From the NCBI RefSeq assembly GCF_000225345.1, contig NC_015977.1, positions 816,001 through 880,000 of the forward strand: 64,000 nt of DNA, read 5' to 3'. Positions 44,282-53,543 of this stretch are shown here, in pieces. Origin of the DNA: Roseburia hominis A2-183. Lineage in GTDB: Bacteria; Bacillota; Clostridia; Lachnospirales; Lachnospiraceae. Numbering within the stretch: the first letter of the stretch is position 1; the number at the start of each line of letters is the position of its first letter. The notes beneath the pieces are model-generated. The model saw only the letters and a list, made by a program, of their open reading frames with translations, was not told the origin of the DNA and ran no database searches. The position numbers and the translations under genes were made by a program.

Positions 44282-45187
44282 ATGCAGGAAAAGATTCAAA
44301 TTATCAGCGACGGGTCGTTAGACCTTTCAAGAGAGCTCACAAAAGAGCGCGATATTCTGGTGGTGCCTTTCTATGTATCTTTTGATGGAGAGACTTATCT
44401 GAAAGAAGGGGTGGAACTGGATATCCGCGAGTTCTATCAGAGAATGGTGGATCACCCGGATGTATTTCCGAAGACGTCGATGCCGTCGGTGGATGATTAT
44501 TATCAGGTGTTTCTCCCGCTTGCAAAGCAGGATGTCCCGATGATCTGTATCTGTATCACGACGAAGTTCAGCGGCTCCATGCAGTCGGCGACGACCGCCA
44601 GAGATATGATTTTAGAGGAATATCCCAAGGCGCGCATCACAGTCATCGACGCGGAGATCAACACGGTGCTGCAGGGCTTGTATGTGCTTGAGGCATGCCG
44701 GCTGCGTGACCTCGGCTGGGAGTATGACCGCATGGTGGAGCGGCTTCTTACCATCCGGGAGAGCGGAAGAATCTTCTTTACGATCGGCAACATTGATTAC
44801 TTAAAGCATGGCGGAAGAATCGGAAAAGTGATGGGGATTGCGGGAAGTGCATTAAAAATCAAGCCGCTTATTACTCTGAAGGAGGGCGAGATTTTTGCCT
44901 CCGGCATTGCGCGAAGCCGGGAAAAATCCATGCAGAAAGTAATCGAGATGCTCAAAGCTTATCTGGACGAACGCGCCGCAAAGCCGGGCGAATACAGTTT
45001 TGCCATCGGTTATGGCTATGATTATGAGGAGGCCTGCCATTTTCGTGAGATGTTAAAAGATCTCGTGAGGGAGCGCATGGGGATCGATGAGATTGAGATT
45101 TACCAGATCGGCGCAACGATTGGCGTTCACACCGGACCGTATCCGATCGGCGTGGGGATTATCAAACGCGCGGACTGGGAAGCGTAG
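44282..45187 (+). CDS. DegV family (fatty-acid-binding) protein
   Basis: 301 residues with the DegV signatures ISDGSLDLS, FPKTSMPSVDDYYQVF, TTKFSGSMQSA and LKHGGRIGKVMGIAGSALKIKPL. DegV/FakB proteins carry a fatty acid for phosphorylation by FakA. FakA is not seen here. GAAGGAG precedes the start, 23 bases after ade. Confidence 0.93.
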   Translation: MQEKIQIISDGSLDLSRELTKERDILVVPFYVSFDGETYLKEGVELDIREFYQRMVDHPDVFPKTSMPSVDDYYQVFLPLAKQDVPMICICITTKFSGSMQSATTARDMILEEYPKARITVIDAEINTVLQGLYVLEACRLRDLGWEYDRMVERLLTIRESGRIFFTIGNIDYLKHGGRIGKVMGIAGSALKIKPLITLKEGEIFASGIARSREKSMQKVIEMLKAYLDERAAKPGEYSFAIGYGYDYEEACHFREMLKDLVRERMGIDEIEIYQIGATIGVHTGPYPIGVGIIKRADWEA

Positions 45188-45231
45188 GGTGGACAGAAGC
45201 CGGAGAAAAAGATAAAGCGAATGGAAAATAT

Positions 45232-45278
45232 AAATCGTACATGTTGTGTAAGCGTTACACATGCATGTACGATTTTTT
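45232..45278 (+). terminator. Long terminator hairpin after degV
   Basis: AAATCGTACATG and CATGTACGATTT enclose a second stem TGTGTAA-GCG-TTACACA; T6 follows. Confidence 0.92.
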
Positions 45279-45288
45279 GATTTATAGG

Positions 45289-45317
45289 AGAATCCTGTTT
45301 GCGGGATTCTTTTTTTC
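45289..45317 (+). terminator. Second tandem terminator
   Basis: AGAATCC and GGGATTCT with a 7-base loop, followed by TTTTTTT. Confidence 0.8.
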
Positions 45318-45357
45318 TCTTTTAGAAAATGAATGTATCATTTTTTGAATAATAATA

Positions 45358-45390
45358 TTGACAATACTATATTATATGATATACAGTATT
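45358..45390 (+). promoter_or_regulatory. padR promoter overlapped by an inverted repeat
   Basis: TTGACA (45358-45363) with TATACA (45380-45385) or TACAGT 2 bases later. AATACT (45363-45368) and AGTATT (45385-45390) mark an AT-rich near-palindrome covering the spacer, a likely PadR autoregulation site. Confidence 0.65.
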
Positions 45391-45454
45391 AATAACAAAA
45401 TAATATTATAAACATATAAGTAATATCAGACAGAACAGGAAAGGAGCCGGTAAT

Positions 45455-45775
45455 ATGGTGTTCAATACAGGTGCAGCCCTGCTGGATGCGATTGTTCTGG
45501 CGGTCGTCTCCAAGGAGGAGGAAGGCACATATGGATATAAGATCACGCAGGATGTGAGAGTGGCGATTGAGGTTTCGGAATCCACACTTTATCCGGTATT
45601 GCGTAGACTTCAGAAAGATGGATGCCTTATGGTGTATGACAGAGAATGTGGAGGCCGCAACAGGCGCTACTACAGGATTACGGATGAGGGAAGAAAGAAG
45701 CTGGACGATTATCGCAGAGAATGGGATGACTATTCTTCGAAAATATCAGAGTTATTTTCCGAGGAGGGAGTTTGA
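45455..45775 (+). CDS. PadR-family transcriptional regulator
   Basis: 106 residues with the PadR winged helix (YGYKITQDV, ESTLYPVLRRLQKDGCL, RYYRITDEGRKKLDDY). AAGGAG precedes ATG 45455. It controls its own operon with the HAAS and DUF4097 genes in many Firmicutes. Confidence 0.94.
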   Translation: MVFNTGAALLDAIVLAVVSKEEEGTYGYKITQDVRVAIEVSESTLYPVLRRLQKDGCLMVYDRECGGRNRRYYRITDEGRKKLDDYRREWDDYSSKISELFSEEGV

Positions 45776-45777
45776 AG

Positions 45778-46548
45778 ATGAACAAAGATGAATTTTTAAG
45801 GCAGCTGGAAGCGCTGCTGTCCGGGATTTCACAGGAGGAAAGAACGGAGGCACTTGCATTTTACCGCAGTTATTTCGAGGACGCCGGAGAGGCAAATGAG
45901 GCAAAGATATTAGAAGAACTGGAATCGCCGCAGAAAGTGGCGGACAGCATTATCAAAGATCTGGGTGTGCAGCCCGGGGAAGCGTGTTCTTCCGGCGCGC
46001 AGGGAGCAGCGGCAGGAGCAGAGTGGAATCCGGCAGTGCAGAGCGCACTGGAGGGAGCAGCAACAGGAGCAGAGTGGAATCCGGCAGTGCAGGGAGCAGC
46101 GCAGAACGCATCGAAGGGAGTACCACAGGGAGCAGCGCAGAATGCAGCGTATTCTACGCAGGAGAAGGATGGAATGCCGGGATGGGCGATCGTTCTTCTG
46201 GTCATCACTTCGCCGGTATGGCTGGTGATGATTCTGGTCATACTGTCAGCATTGCTCGGCATTGTGGCGGCGCTGTTTGGAATTGCAATAGCGGTTGTGG
46301 CAGTCATGGGCGCACTGTTAATCTGCGGTGTGGTGCTCTTTGGTGCAGGAATCGGAACCGCATTTGCAGGAAATCCTGCAATCGGAATCGGGCTTATGGG
46401 AGGAGGTCTCATCGTCCTTGCGTTCGGTGTCCTTGCGGTGGTTCTTGTGGTCTGGATTTTCGGAGGATTTCTTCCCTGGGCATTGAAAGGAATCTGGAAG
46501 CTTTGCAAAAAGCCATTTAATAAGAGAAAGGAGCGTGCGGCAGCATGA
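45778..46548 (+). CDS. HAAS / DUF1700 membrane protein
   Basis: 256 residues. N-terminal HAAS signalling domain (1-65; EFLRQLEALLSG, RSYFEDAGEANEAKILEELESP), an Ala/Gly/Gln-rich linker with the 17-residue repeat GAEWNPAVQ..., and three to four C-terminal transmembrane helices (about 135-245). ATG 45778 is used with GAGGAGGGAG upstream, overlapping the padR end region; the stop overlaps the next start. It likely couples membrane state to PadR or to the DUF4097 protein. Confidence 0.88.
   Translation: MNKDEFLRQLEALLSGISQEERTEALAFYRSYFEDAGEANEAKILEELESPQKVADSIIKDLGVQPGEACSSGAQGAAAGAEWNPAVQSALEGAATGAEWNPAVQGAAQNASKGVPQGAAQNAAYSTQEKDGMPGWAIVLLVITSPVWLVMILVILSALLGIVAALFGIAIAVVAVMGALLICGVVLFGAGIGTAFAGNPAIGIGLMGGGLIVLAFGVLAVVLVVWIFGGFLPWALKGIWKLCKKPFNKRKERAAA
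46002..46092 (+). repeat. 51-bp tandem coding repeat in the HAAS gene
   Basis: A 40-base block starting GGGAGCAGC occurs at 46002-46041 and 46053-46092 with two mismatches, giving a 51-base (17-codon) period. GGGAGCAGCG recurs twice downstream. It lengthens the linker in frame. Confidence 0.8.
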
Positions 46549-47480
46549 AAAAATTTTCAAAAATCTGCCTGATCATTGTGGCAGTTCTCGGGGGAATGGG
46601 ATTATTGCTCGGCGGCATCTCCGCTCTGCTTGGCGGAGGCTTTGGGGCAATCAGACGCATGGCGGAAAGAGGAGAACTGGATGCGGGCAACTGGCATATC
46701 CGGCCATATGAACTTTACTATTCTTCGGATGAAGAAGACACAGAGGATGACTGGGGAGCAGACGACGATGCAAAAGTTTATACCTATGAGGCAGCCGGCA
46801 TAAAAAATCTGGATATTGATATTGATGCTGCGGAAATCTATGTCAAGCAGGGGACGGATGATAAAAACCTTGTGGTGAGAACCTACGGCTGCAAAGAAAA
46901 ATATTATAAAGGGGATATGAATAAAGATACGCTTCAGATTCAGTATGAGATTCATAAGCAGTTTCCGGACAATTATGATGCGCAGATTGTGATTGAGATT
47001 CCGGAGAAAATGACCTTTGATACCATGGACTTTGACATCGGGGCGGCAGATGCAGATTTTGCATCGGGCAGTGTGAACTGCAGAACGATGGAGCTGAATG
47101 TGGGAGCAGGGGAACTGACGGGAGCAGATTTTGCTGTGACAGGAACCCTGGACATCAAGCTTGGAGCCGGTGATATTGATCTGGAAGGAGGCACCTATAA
47201 AGATATTAAGCTGGATTGCGGTATGGGATCATTTGCGCTGGACGGCATTGTGGCAGAGAATGTGAAAGCGCATTGCGGCATGGGGGATGGCAGCATCACC
47301 CTGCGCGGCAGGGAAGAGGACTATAATTATAAGATGTCCTGCGGCATGGGGGATCTCACGGTAAACGGAGAAAGCTATTCCGATCTCAGCGGAAGCTACA
47401 AAGTCACGAATGCCGGGGCTGTGGGAACGATTGATCTGGACTGCGGTATGGGAAGCATTGACTTTGATATAGAATCGTAA
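46545..47480 (+). CDS. DUF4097 beta-strand repeat protein (putative adhesin)
   Basis: 311 residues. One N-terminal membrane helix (about 7-30), an acidic patch, then DUF4097: repeated short beta strands with regularly spaced Gly/Asp (DIDIDAAEIYVKQG, LNVGAGELTGADF, LGAGDIDLEGGTY, CGMGDLTVNG, CGMGSIDFDI). These stack as a beta-helix outside the membrane. Third gene of the padR-HAAS-DUF4097 operon, overlapping by four bases. Role unknown, possibly envelope stress. Confidence 0.9.
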   Translation: MKKFSKICLIIVAVLGGMGLLLGGISALLGGGFGAIRRMAERGELDAGNWHIRPYELYYSSDEEDTEDDWGADDDAKVYTYEAAGIKNLDIDIDAAEIYVKQGTDDKNLVVRTYGCKEKYYKGDMNKDTLQIQYEIHKQFPDNYDAQIVIEIPEKMTFDTMDFDIGAADADFASGSVNCRTMELNVGAGELTGADFAVTGTLDIKLGAGDIDLEGGTYKDIKLDCGMGSFALDGIVAENVKAHCGMGDGSITLRGREEDYNYKMSCGMGDLTVNGESYSDLSGSYKVTNAGAVGTIDLDCGMGSIDFDIES

Positions 47481-47552
47481 GAAAAAAGAAAGAGAAAGCA
47501 CGAGAAAAAGAAAAACTGTCCAGATGGTATGTTCAGACGTGTGAAAAAGAGG

Positions 47553-47728
47553 TATCCGGGTCCACAGGAGAAAAAAATGACTGTGGGACCCGGATTTTTG
47601 CAAAAAACGGGTCTGGCAGAGGAAAAAATCTGCTCTGGACCCGTTTTACATAGAAAAAGCACCATTTTGACTGGAAAAATGAAGAAAAACGGGTCTAAAA
47701 CAAGGAAAATCCTCTGTGGGACCCGTTT
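47553..47728. repeat. Array of three GGGTC/GACCC hairpins
   Basis: ATCCGGGTCCACAG/CTGTGGGACCCGGAT (47553-47595), AAACGGGTC/GACCCGTTT (47605-47647) and AAAACGGGTC/GGACCCGTTTT (47685-47727) stand in line. GGACCCGTTTTACA occurs twice. They lie between convergent genes, so each may terminate transcription, and the repetition suggests duplication. Confidence 0.75.
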
Positions 47729-48615
47729 TACAACTGCTTCGTGGATTGTTTTCGGTAATCCCGGGGCGTCATGCCGAATCTTTTTTTGAAAGTGCGGTTA
47801 AAGTACGACAGATTCTCGTAGCCGACTTCCTCTGCGATGGCAAGAATCGAGGATTCGGAGGAGATCAACAGGCGGGAAGCCATGGTCAGGCGGTATTCAT
47901 TGAGATATTCGATGAAGGAAGTGCCCATCGTATTCTTGAAATACTTCATGAAATGCGACTGGCTCAGCCCGACCTCCGCCGAGACATCTGCAATCGTAAT
48001 GCGCTCCATATAATGGTTCTCCAGATACTTTAAGATCAGCTTCATCTTCTCCAGCGACTTGTGATCGCGTTTCGCCGGCTCTTTTAAGAGGCATTTGCTG
48101 AATAAAATGTAAAAAAGCATAAAGAGCTGACTCTTGATAAAGAACTGATAGCCGGGCGGGTTCGTCCGGCTGATTTCATCGTTGGCGTCAATGCAGGCGG
48201 CAATCTCCGCATAGCAGGGAGATCCCGGCTGATATAAGAGCGGAACGGACAGGACGCCCGACAACAGCGGCGCAAGAAATTCGGTATTGCTGGTGTCCGT
48301 TTTTTTGGAAATGAGGATGCCCGGATGGAAAATGATATTTTCGTATTCCATGCTTTCCTGCATGTACTGTTCAATGCTGTGTAGCCTGCCCGGCAGAATC
48401 AGCGCGATGGTTCCCCCGGTTACCACGTAGGATTTGAAATCGACCGTGATTGCTCCGGTTCCTTTTTTGATATAGATGATTTCCATCTCATCGTGCCAGT
48501 GCAGAGGCACGCGTGAAAAGTCAAGCGGAATCGAGCAAGGGTAGGTGATATAAGGAAACAGCGGGTTACCATGTGGAATTTTTTCCTGATAGTTTTCATA
48601 CTCTAAAATGTTCAT
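47728..48615 (-). CDS. AraC-family transcriptional regulator
   Basis: 295 residues: N-terminal cupin-like sensor (about 20-110; VPLHWHDEMEIIYIKKGTGAITVD) and C-terminal double helix-turn-helix (about 190-292; ITIADVSAEVGLSQSHFMKYFK and ILAIAEEVGYENLSYFNRTFKKRFG). Probably senses a sugar. ATG 48615 is preferred; no ribosome site is present and a promoter lies immediately upstream. TTG 48651 would sit in the -35 element. Divergent from glgP, which may be a target. Confidence 0.9.
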   Translation of the reverse strand: MNILEYENYQEKIPHGNPLFPYITYPCSIPLDFSRVPLHWHDEMEIIYIKKGTGAITVDFKSYVVTGGTIALILPGRLHSIEQYMQESMEYENIIFHPGILISKKTDTSNTEFLAPLLSGVLSVPLLYQPGSPCYAEIAACIDANDEISRTNPPGYQFFIKSQLFMLFYILFSKCLLKEPAKRDHKSLEKMKLILKYLENHYMERITIADVSAEVGLSQSHFMKYFKNTMGTSFIEYLNEYRLTMASRLLISSESSILAIAEEVGYENLSYFNRTFKKRFGMTPRDYRKQSTKQL

Positions 48616-48621
48616 GATAGG

Positions 48622-48651
48622 ATTGTACCACTTTTGGGGATAATATGACAA
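48622..48651 (-). promoter_or_regulatory. araC promoter placed for a leaderless transcript
   Basis: Minus-strand TTGTCA (48646-48651) and TACAAT (48622-48627), 18-base spacer. The predicted transcription start coincides with the A of ATG 48615. Confidence 0.55.
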
Positions 48652-48740
48652 GAAAAAAAGTGGACTTCTGCATATAATGTTCTCATACAGCAGGGAAATA
48701 CAAAAAGTAATTGGGGATGCAAAACAAGGAGTAAAATCCT

Positions 48741-48778
48741 CTGCTCCTGCAAGAGCAGTCGCATTTTGCTTCGCAAAA
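48741..48778 (+). other. Paired hairpins in the glgP leader
   Basis: CTGCTC/GAGCAG (48741-48758) and TTTTGC-TTC-GCAAAA (48764-48778) precede the AAGGAGG ribosome site. Compare the leader at 9765-9838. TATAAT at 48673-48678 may be the -10 element. Confidence 0.4.
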
Positions 48779-48791
48779 CAAGGAGGATATC

Positions 48792-51044
48792 ATGAACGTA
48801 CAGGAAATCGTAAACAACAGATACGGTAAGGGCATTGCACAGTGCTCCAACGAAGAGATTTATTACGCGCTGCTTGAGATGACAAAGAGCATGGCGAAGG
48901 AAAAGGAGAGCAACGAGGGAAAGCGCAAGCTTTATTATATCTCCGCCGAGTTTTTGATTGGTAAGCTGTTATCCAACAACCTGATCAACCTCGGTATTTA
49001 TGAGGAAGTAAAGCAGGTTCTGGCGGAGAACGGCAAGAACCTGGCAGAGATCGAGGAGGTTGAGCCGGAGCCGTCTCTCGGAAACGGCGGTCTGGGTCGT
49101 CTGGCAGCATGCTTCCTGGATTCCATTGCAACGCTCGGATTAAACGGCGACGGCGTGGGTCTCAATTATCACTACGGTCTGTTCAAACAGGTATTTGAGC
49201 ACAATTTACAGCACGAGGAGCCGAACCCGTGGATCGAGAAGGAGAGCTGGCTGACAAAAACGAACGTGACCTACCCGGTACAGTTCGGCGGTTTTACCTT
49301 ACAGTCCAGACTGTATGATATCGATGTGATTGGTTACGAGAACCGCACCACAAAGCTTCATCTGTTTGATGTGGAGACCGTGGACGAGAGCCTTGTAGGG
49401 GACGGCATCAATTTTGACAAAGAGGATATTGCAAAGAACCTGACGCTGTTCTTATACCCGGACGATTCGGATGACAAGGGACGCATCCTGCGTGTATACC
49501 AGCAGTATTTTATGGTCAGCAATGCGGCACAGCTCATCATCGATGAGACGCTGGCAAGAGGCGGTGATCTGCACAAGTTGAATGAGTACGCGGCAATCCA
49601 GATCAACGATACACACCCGAGCATGGTGATTCCGGAGCTGATCCGTCTTCTGATGCAGCGTGGAATTCTGATGGATGAGGCGATTGAGATCGTATCGAAG
49701 ACCTGCGCATACACCAACCACACGATTCTTGCGGAGGCACTGGAAAAATGGCCGATTCATTTTTTAGAAAAGGCAGTTCCGCAGCTTCTTCCGATTATCT
49801 ACGAACTGAACAGCCGCGTGGTACGCAAATACGATGACAAGTCGGTTGCGATCATTGATGACGAGAAACGCGTGCATATGGCACATATGGATATTCATTA
49901 TGGCTACAGTGTCAACGGCGTTGCCTACCTGCACACGGAAATTTTGAAAAATACGGAGCTCAACAACTTCTACAAGATCTATCCGGAGAAGTTCAACAAT
50001 AAGACAAACGGCATTACCTTCCGCCGCTGGCTGCTGCACTGCAACCACGAGCTGGCAGATCTGATTGAATCCCTGATCGGACCGGGCTTTAAGAAGGATG
50101 CGATGGAGCTGGAGAAGCTCGGCGCGCTTGTCGATGACGCTTCCGTTCTGCAGCGCCTGCTTGATGTCAAGAACAGCAGAAAGACCGAGCTGAAAGATTA
50201 TCTTGCAAAAACACAGGGAATCGTGCTGGATGACAATTCCATTTACGATATCCAGATCAAGCGTCTGCACGAGTACAAGAGACAGCAGATGAATGCGCTG
50301 TACGTCATCCACAAATATTTCGAGATCAAGGCAGGCAAGAAGCCGACCCGTCCGATCACCGTGATTTTCGGTGCCAAGGCAGCCCCGGCTTACGTGATTG
50401 CAAAAGATATCATTCACCTGATCCTCTGCCTGTCCGAGTTGATTGCAAATGATCCGGAGGTATCTCCGTACTTAAAGGTTGTGATGGTGGAAAACTACAA
50501 TGTCACGCTGGCTGAAAAGCTGATCCCGGCGGCAGATATCCACGAGCAGATTTCCCTTGCTTCCAAGGAGGCGTCCGGAACATCCAACATGAAGTTCATG
50601 TTAAACGGTGCAGTGGCAATCGGAACCATGGACGGTGCAAACGTGGAGATGCATCAGTTTGTCGGCGACGACAACATTTACATCTTCGGTGAGTCCTCCG
50701 AGGAAGTCATCAAGCACTACGAGAAGGCAGATTATGTGTCCAGAAGCTACTATGAGAATGATGCGAACATCAAGCGCGCGGTAGACTTTATCGTGAGCGA
50801 CGAGATGATGGCAGTCGGATGCAGAGAGAATTTAGAGCGTCTTTACAACGAACTTCTGAACAAAGACTGGTTCATGACGCTTCCGGATTTCGAGGATTAT
50901 GTGGCAACAAAGGAGCGCATCTATGCGGATTATGAAGACCGCATGGCATGGGCGAAGAAAATGCTCATCAACATCAGCAAAGCCGGCTTCTTCTCCTCTG
51001 ACCGTACGATCGCACAGTACAATGAGGACATCTGGCATCTGTAA
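48792..51044 (+). CDS. glgP: Glycogen/maltodextrin phosphorylase
   Basis: 750 residues, somewhat shorter than E. coli GlgP (about 815) but complete. Phosphorolysis of alpha-1,4-glucan to glucose-1-phosphate with PLP. PLP lysine in [15 protein letters not shown]; other conserved blocks are [35 protein letters not shown] and [19 protein letters not shown] precedes ATG 48792. It has its own terminator, so it is probably monocistronic. Confidence 0.97.
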   Translation: MNVQEIVNNRYGKGIAQCSNEEIYYALLEMTKSMAKEKESNEGKRKLYYISAEFLIGKLLSNNLINLGIYEEVKQVLAENGKNLAEIEEVEPEPSLGNGGLGRLAACFLDSIATLGLNGDGVGLNYHYGLFKQVFEHNLQHEEPNPWIEKESWLTKTNVTYPVQFGGFTLQSRLYDIDVIGYENRTTKLHLFDVETVDESLVGDGINFDKEDIAKNLTLFLYPDDSDDKGRILRVYQQYFMVSNAAQLIIDETLARGGDLHKLNEYAAIQINDTHPSMVIPELIRLLMQRGILMDEAIEIVSKTCAYTNHTILAEALEKWPIHFLEKAVPQLLPIIYELNSRVVRKYDDKSVAIIDDEKRVHMAHMDIHYGYSVNGVAYLHTEILKNTELNNFYKIYPEKFNNKTNGITFRRWLLHCNHELADLIESLIGPGFKKDAMELEKLGALVDDASVLQRLLDVKNSRKTELKDYLAKTQGIVLDDNSIYDIQIKRLHEYKRQQMNALYVIHKYFEIKAGKKPTRPITVIFGAKAAPAYVIAKDIIHLILCLSELIANDPEVSPYLKVVMVENYNVTLAEKLIPAADIHEQISLASKEASGTSNMKFMLNGAVAIGTMDGANVEMHQFVGDDNIYIFGESSEEVIKHYEKADYVSRSYYENDANIKRAVDFIVSDEMMAVGCRENLERLYNELLNKDWFMTLPDFEDYVATKERIYADYEDRMAWAKKMLINISKAGFFSSDRTIAQYNEDIWHL

Positions 51045-51107
51045 AACCGGGGAAAACCGCCCGGAAGAAAAAGCTTGCTTCAAAATTTATATATTTCTTT
51101 CACAGAG

Positions 51108-51134
51108 AGGAGTGCCGCAAGGCGCTCCTTTTTG
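51108..51134 (+). terminator. glgP terminator
   Basis: AGGAGTGCC, loop GCAA, GGCGCTCCTT, then T residues. Confidence 0.88.
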
Positions 51135-51188
51135 TATGAAAACAGTGGAAACAGAGAAAATGCTGTACAAAATCCGGCGGCCGGCATA

Positions 51189-51217
51189 TTGTATAAAGTC
51201 CGCGGGTTCTTTATAAT
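51189..51217 (+). promoter_or_regulatory. Promoter of the M19 dipeptidase gene
   Basis: TTGTAT (51189-51194) and TATAAT (51212-51217) with a 17-base spacer, about 65 bases before the chosen start. Confidence 0.7.
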
Positions 51218-51281
51218 AAGAAAAAGACAGGGCAGCAGTCCGGAAAATAAGAAGGAACTCTGCCCGGAAATGGAGAAAATG

Positions 51282-52271
51282 ATGCGTTATATTGACATGC
51301 ATTGTGATACATTGGGAAGCGCGTTAGCGCAGAAAACAGAGACGTTTCTGGAACTTGACCGCACGATGGTGGATGGACTGCGCCTGCAGCAGGCAGAGGC
51401 AGGAGCGCAGTTTTTTGCGATGTTTCTGCCGCAGAGAAATGATCCGGACTGGTTCGGCTTAGAAGAGATGCCGTCGGCGGAAGTACTCATGAGGAAAATG
51501 TATGACATTTTCTGCCATACCATGGAGCAGTACGGTGACCGCTTTGCTGCAGCGCACAATGCAGAGGAATTAAAGCAGAATCAGAATGAAGGGAAAATAT
51601 CGGCGTTTCTCACGATTGAGAACGGTTCTCTGATTGATGGGAAAATGGACAAAATCCGGGAAATTTACGATCTCGGCGTAAGACTTGTGACACTGACCTG
51701 GAATGACGACAACTGTCTGGGACACTGCCATTCCCAAAAGCCGGAGGAGATGAGCCGTGGGCTGACCGGATTTGGAAAAGAGGCAGTGCGCTATATGCAG
51801 GAACTGGGAATCTTAGTCGACGTCTCCCATTTATCCGACGGAGGTTTCCGGGATGTCGCAGAAGCGTCCCGGCGAAGCGGCGTGCCATTCGTGGCATCAC
51901 ATTCCAACTGCCGGGCACTGGCGCCGGCAACGCGCAATCTTACTGACGCAATGATCCGCGAACTGGCAGAGTGTGGCGGAGTGGCGGGACTGAATCTGGA
52001 ACCGACCTTTCTGAATGAGGACGAGACGGATAAGGTCAGCCGTATCGAGCGCATCTGCGACCACGCAATGCATCTGATTGACAGGGGCGGTATCGAATGT
52101 GTGGGACTCGGCACGGACTTTGACGGAATCTCAGGCGAATTTGAGATCAGTGACTGCACGAAGCTGCCGCTGCTTTTCGATGCGCTGCGAAAGAGAGGAC
52201 TCTCCGAAGACGCCGTGGAGCAGATTGCCTATCAGAACACGGCGCGCGTGATTCGGGACGGCATGAGATAG
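51282..52271 (+). CDS. Membrane dipeptidase (peptidase M19)
   Basis: 329 residues. Zinc-site HxD in YIDMHCDT, then FLTIENGS, LTWNDDNCLGHC, LVDVSHLSDGGF, ASHSNCRAL and GLGTDFDGI, all M19 motifs. Cleaves dipeptides, possibly containing D-residues from cell wall turnover. The start at ATG 51282 is set by GGAG 6 bases before and by the promoter; the open frame extends upstream to 51075 across the glgP terminator. Confidence 0.92.
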   Translation: MRYIDMHCDTLGSALAQKTETFLELDRTMVDGLRLQQAEAGAQFFAMFLPQRNDPDWFGLEEMPSAEVLMRKMYDIFCHTMEQYGDRFAAAHNAEELKQNQNEGKISAFLTIENGSLIDGKMDKIREIYDLGVRLVTLTWNDDNCLGHCHSQKPEEMSRGLTGFGKEAVRYMQELGILVDVSHLSDGGFRDVAEASRRSGVPFVASHSNCRALAPATRNLTDAMIRELAECGGVAGLNLEPTFLNEDETDKVSRIERICDHAMHLIDRGGIECVGLGTDFDGISGEFEISDCTKLPLLFDALRKRGLSEDAVEQIAYQNTARVIRDGMR

Positions 52272-52385
52272 AAAAGTCATGTACATGGAAGATATCGCCT
52301 GTTGCAGCGGGAAATCACCTTGCGGGGAAGGAAAATATCGTTTATACTTTTTGGTGGCTTCATTATAGTAAAAAGAGGAATTAAG

Positions 52386-53531
52386 ATGAGAAGACGAATG
52401 GAAATCAATCACCATAGAACATACAGGGGAAAAGCGGCGGTGTTTTTGCTTGTGACAGCCGCGCTTCTTGCCGGATGTGCGAATGAGCGCACGGAGGATG
52501 AGCTTTCCTACCGCAAGATTGGCATAGAGAGCATGCAGAGCGGGGATTATGAGGGGGCACTGGCGGCATTTGACGGAGCGCTTGCGTGCTGCACCGGAAA
52601 AATTACCGATCTGGAGATCGACATCTGCTATTACAAGGCGGCAGCCCAGTATGCCGCACAGGACACTGAGGGAGCACTTGAGACGTACAACGCCATGATT
52701 GATTATGACGGGAAGAACGCCAATGCTTACTATCTGCGCGGATGTTTAAAGCTTGGCACCGGGGATACGGACGGGGCGAAGCAGGATTTTGCGGACGCGG
52801 TCAAGTATAACCATTCGGATTATGAACTTTATATCAATATTTACAAGAATCTTGCCGCCTATGATCTGGCGGAGGACGGCACGGCGTACTTAAACGACGC
52901 GTTTTCCATCAAGGGAAATGATGCGGAAAGTCTTGCATACAGAGGGGAGATTTACTACCTGCTGGGGCAGTATGACAACGCAATCAAAGAATTGACGTCC
53001 GCGATCGATGCAGGCAGTGCAGCGGCGAACCTGACGCTTGCGCAGGTATATGAGGCACAGCAGGACACGGCGAACGCGCAGACGTATTATCAGGCTTATG
53101 TGGATGCGGGTGTCGCGGATTCGGAAGCGATGAATGCATTGGCACAGATTGAGATGGGCAAGCTGAATTATAGCGGTGCGCTTTCCTACATCGAGCAGGG
53201 GCTTTCGATGGAGAGTGTTCCGAACAGGCGCGCGCTGCTGCAGAATCAGATTATCTGCATGGAGTATACCGGAGATTTTGCGGGAGCTTATGAGGTGATG
53301 ACCGCTTATACAGCCGCGTACCCTGATGATGCGGAGGCACTGCGCGAATACACATTCTTAAAAAGCCGGGTGGATACGCCGGCGGGCACAGAAGTGCAGG
53401 GCGAGGTAGTCGTGACGGAGGATATCGGAACAGCAGAAGCAGACAGCGGAACGGACGGAACAGACGGTGCAGATGGAACCGACAGCGGAGCCGATGCCGG
53501 AACAGACGGAAGCGGAGACAGCGGACAGTAG
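52386..53531 (+). CDS. TPR-repeat lipoprotein
   Basis: 381 residues. Lipobox ALLAGC (about residue 31), then TPR-like helical repeats (about 40-330; ESMQSGDYEGALAAFDGAL, AYRGEIYYLLGQYDNAIKELTSAI, ALAQIEMGKLNYSGALSYIEQGL), then a Gly/Thr/Asp-rich tail of about 30 residues. Probably a scaffold on the outer face of the membrane. GAGGAATTAAG precedes ATG 52386. Confidence 0.88.
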   Translation: MRRRMEINHHRTYRGKAAVFLLVTAALLAGCANERTEDELSYRKIGIESMQSGDYEGALAAFDGALACCTGKITDLEIDICYYKAAAQYAAQDTEGALETYNAMIDYDGKNANAYYLRGCLKLGTGDTDGAKQDFADAVKYNHSDYELYINIYKNLAAYDLAEDGTAYLNDAFSIKGNDAESLAYRGEIYYLLGQYDNAIKELTSAIDAGSAAANLTLAQVYEAQQDTANAQTYYQAYVDAGVADSEAMNALAQIEMGKLNYSGALSYIEQGLSMESVPNRRALLQNQIICMEYTGDFAGAYEVMTAYTAAYPDDAEALREYTFLKSRVDTPAGTEVQGEVVVTEDIGTAEADSGTDGTDGADGTDSGADAGTDGSGDSGQ

Positions 53532-53543
53532 AAAAGGAGCAGC

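Noticed and set aside
45984..46520. 178-residue frame inside the HAAS gene
   Set aside because: Out-of-frame reading of the linker repeat.
51075..51281. Upstream part of the M19 dipeptidase frame
   Set aside because: Crosses the glgP terminator and the TTGTAT/TATAAT promoter; homologues start at MRYIDMHCDT-like sequence.
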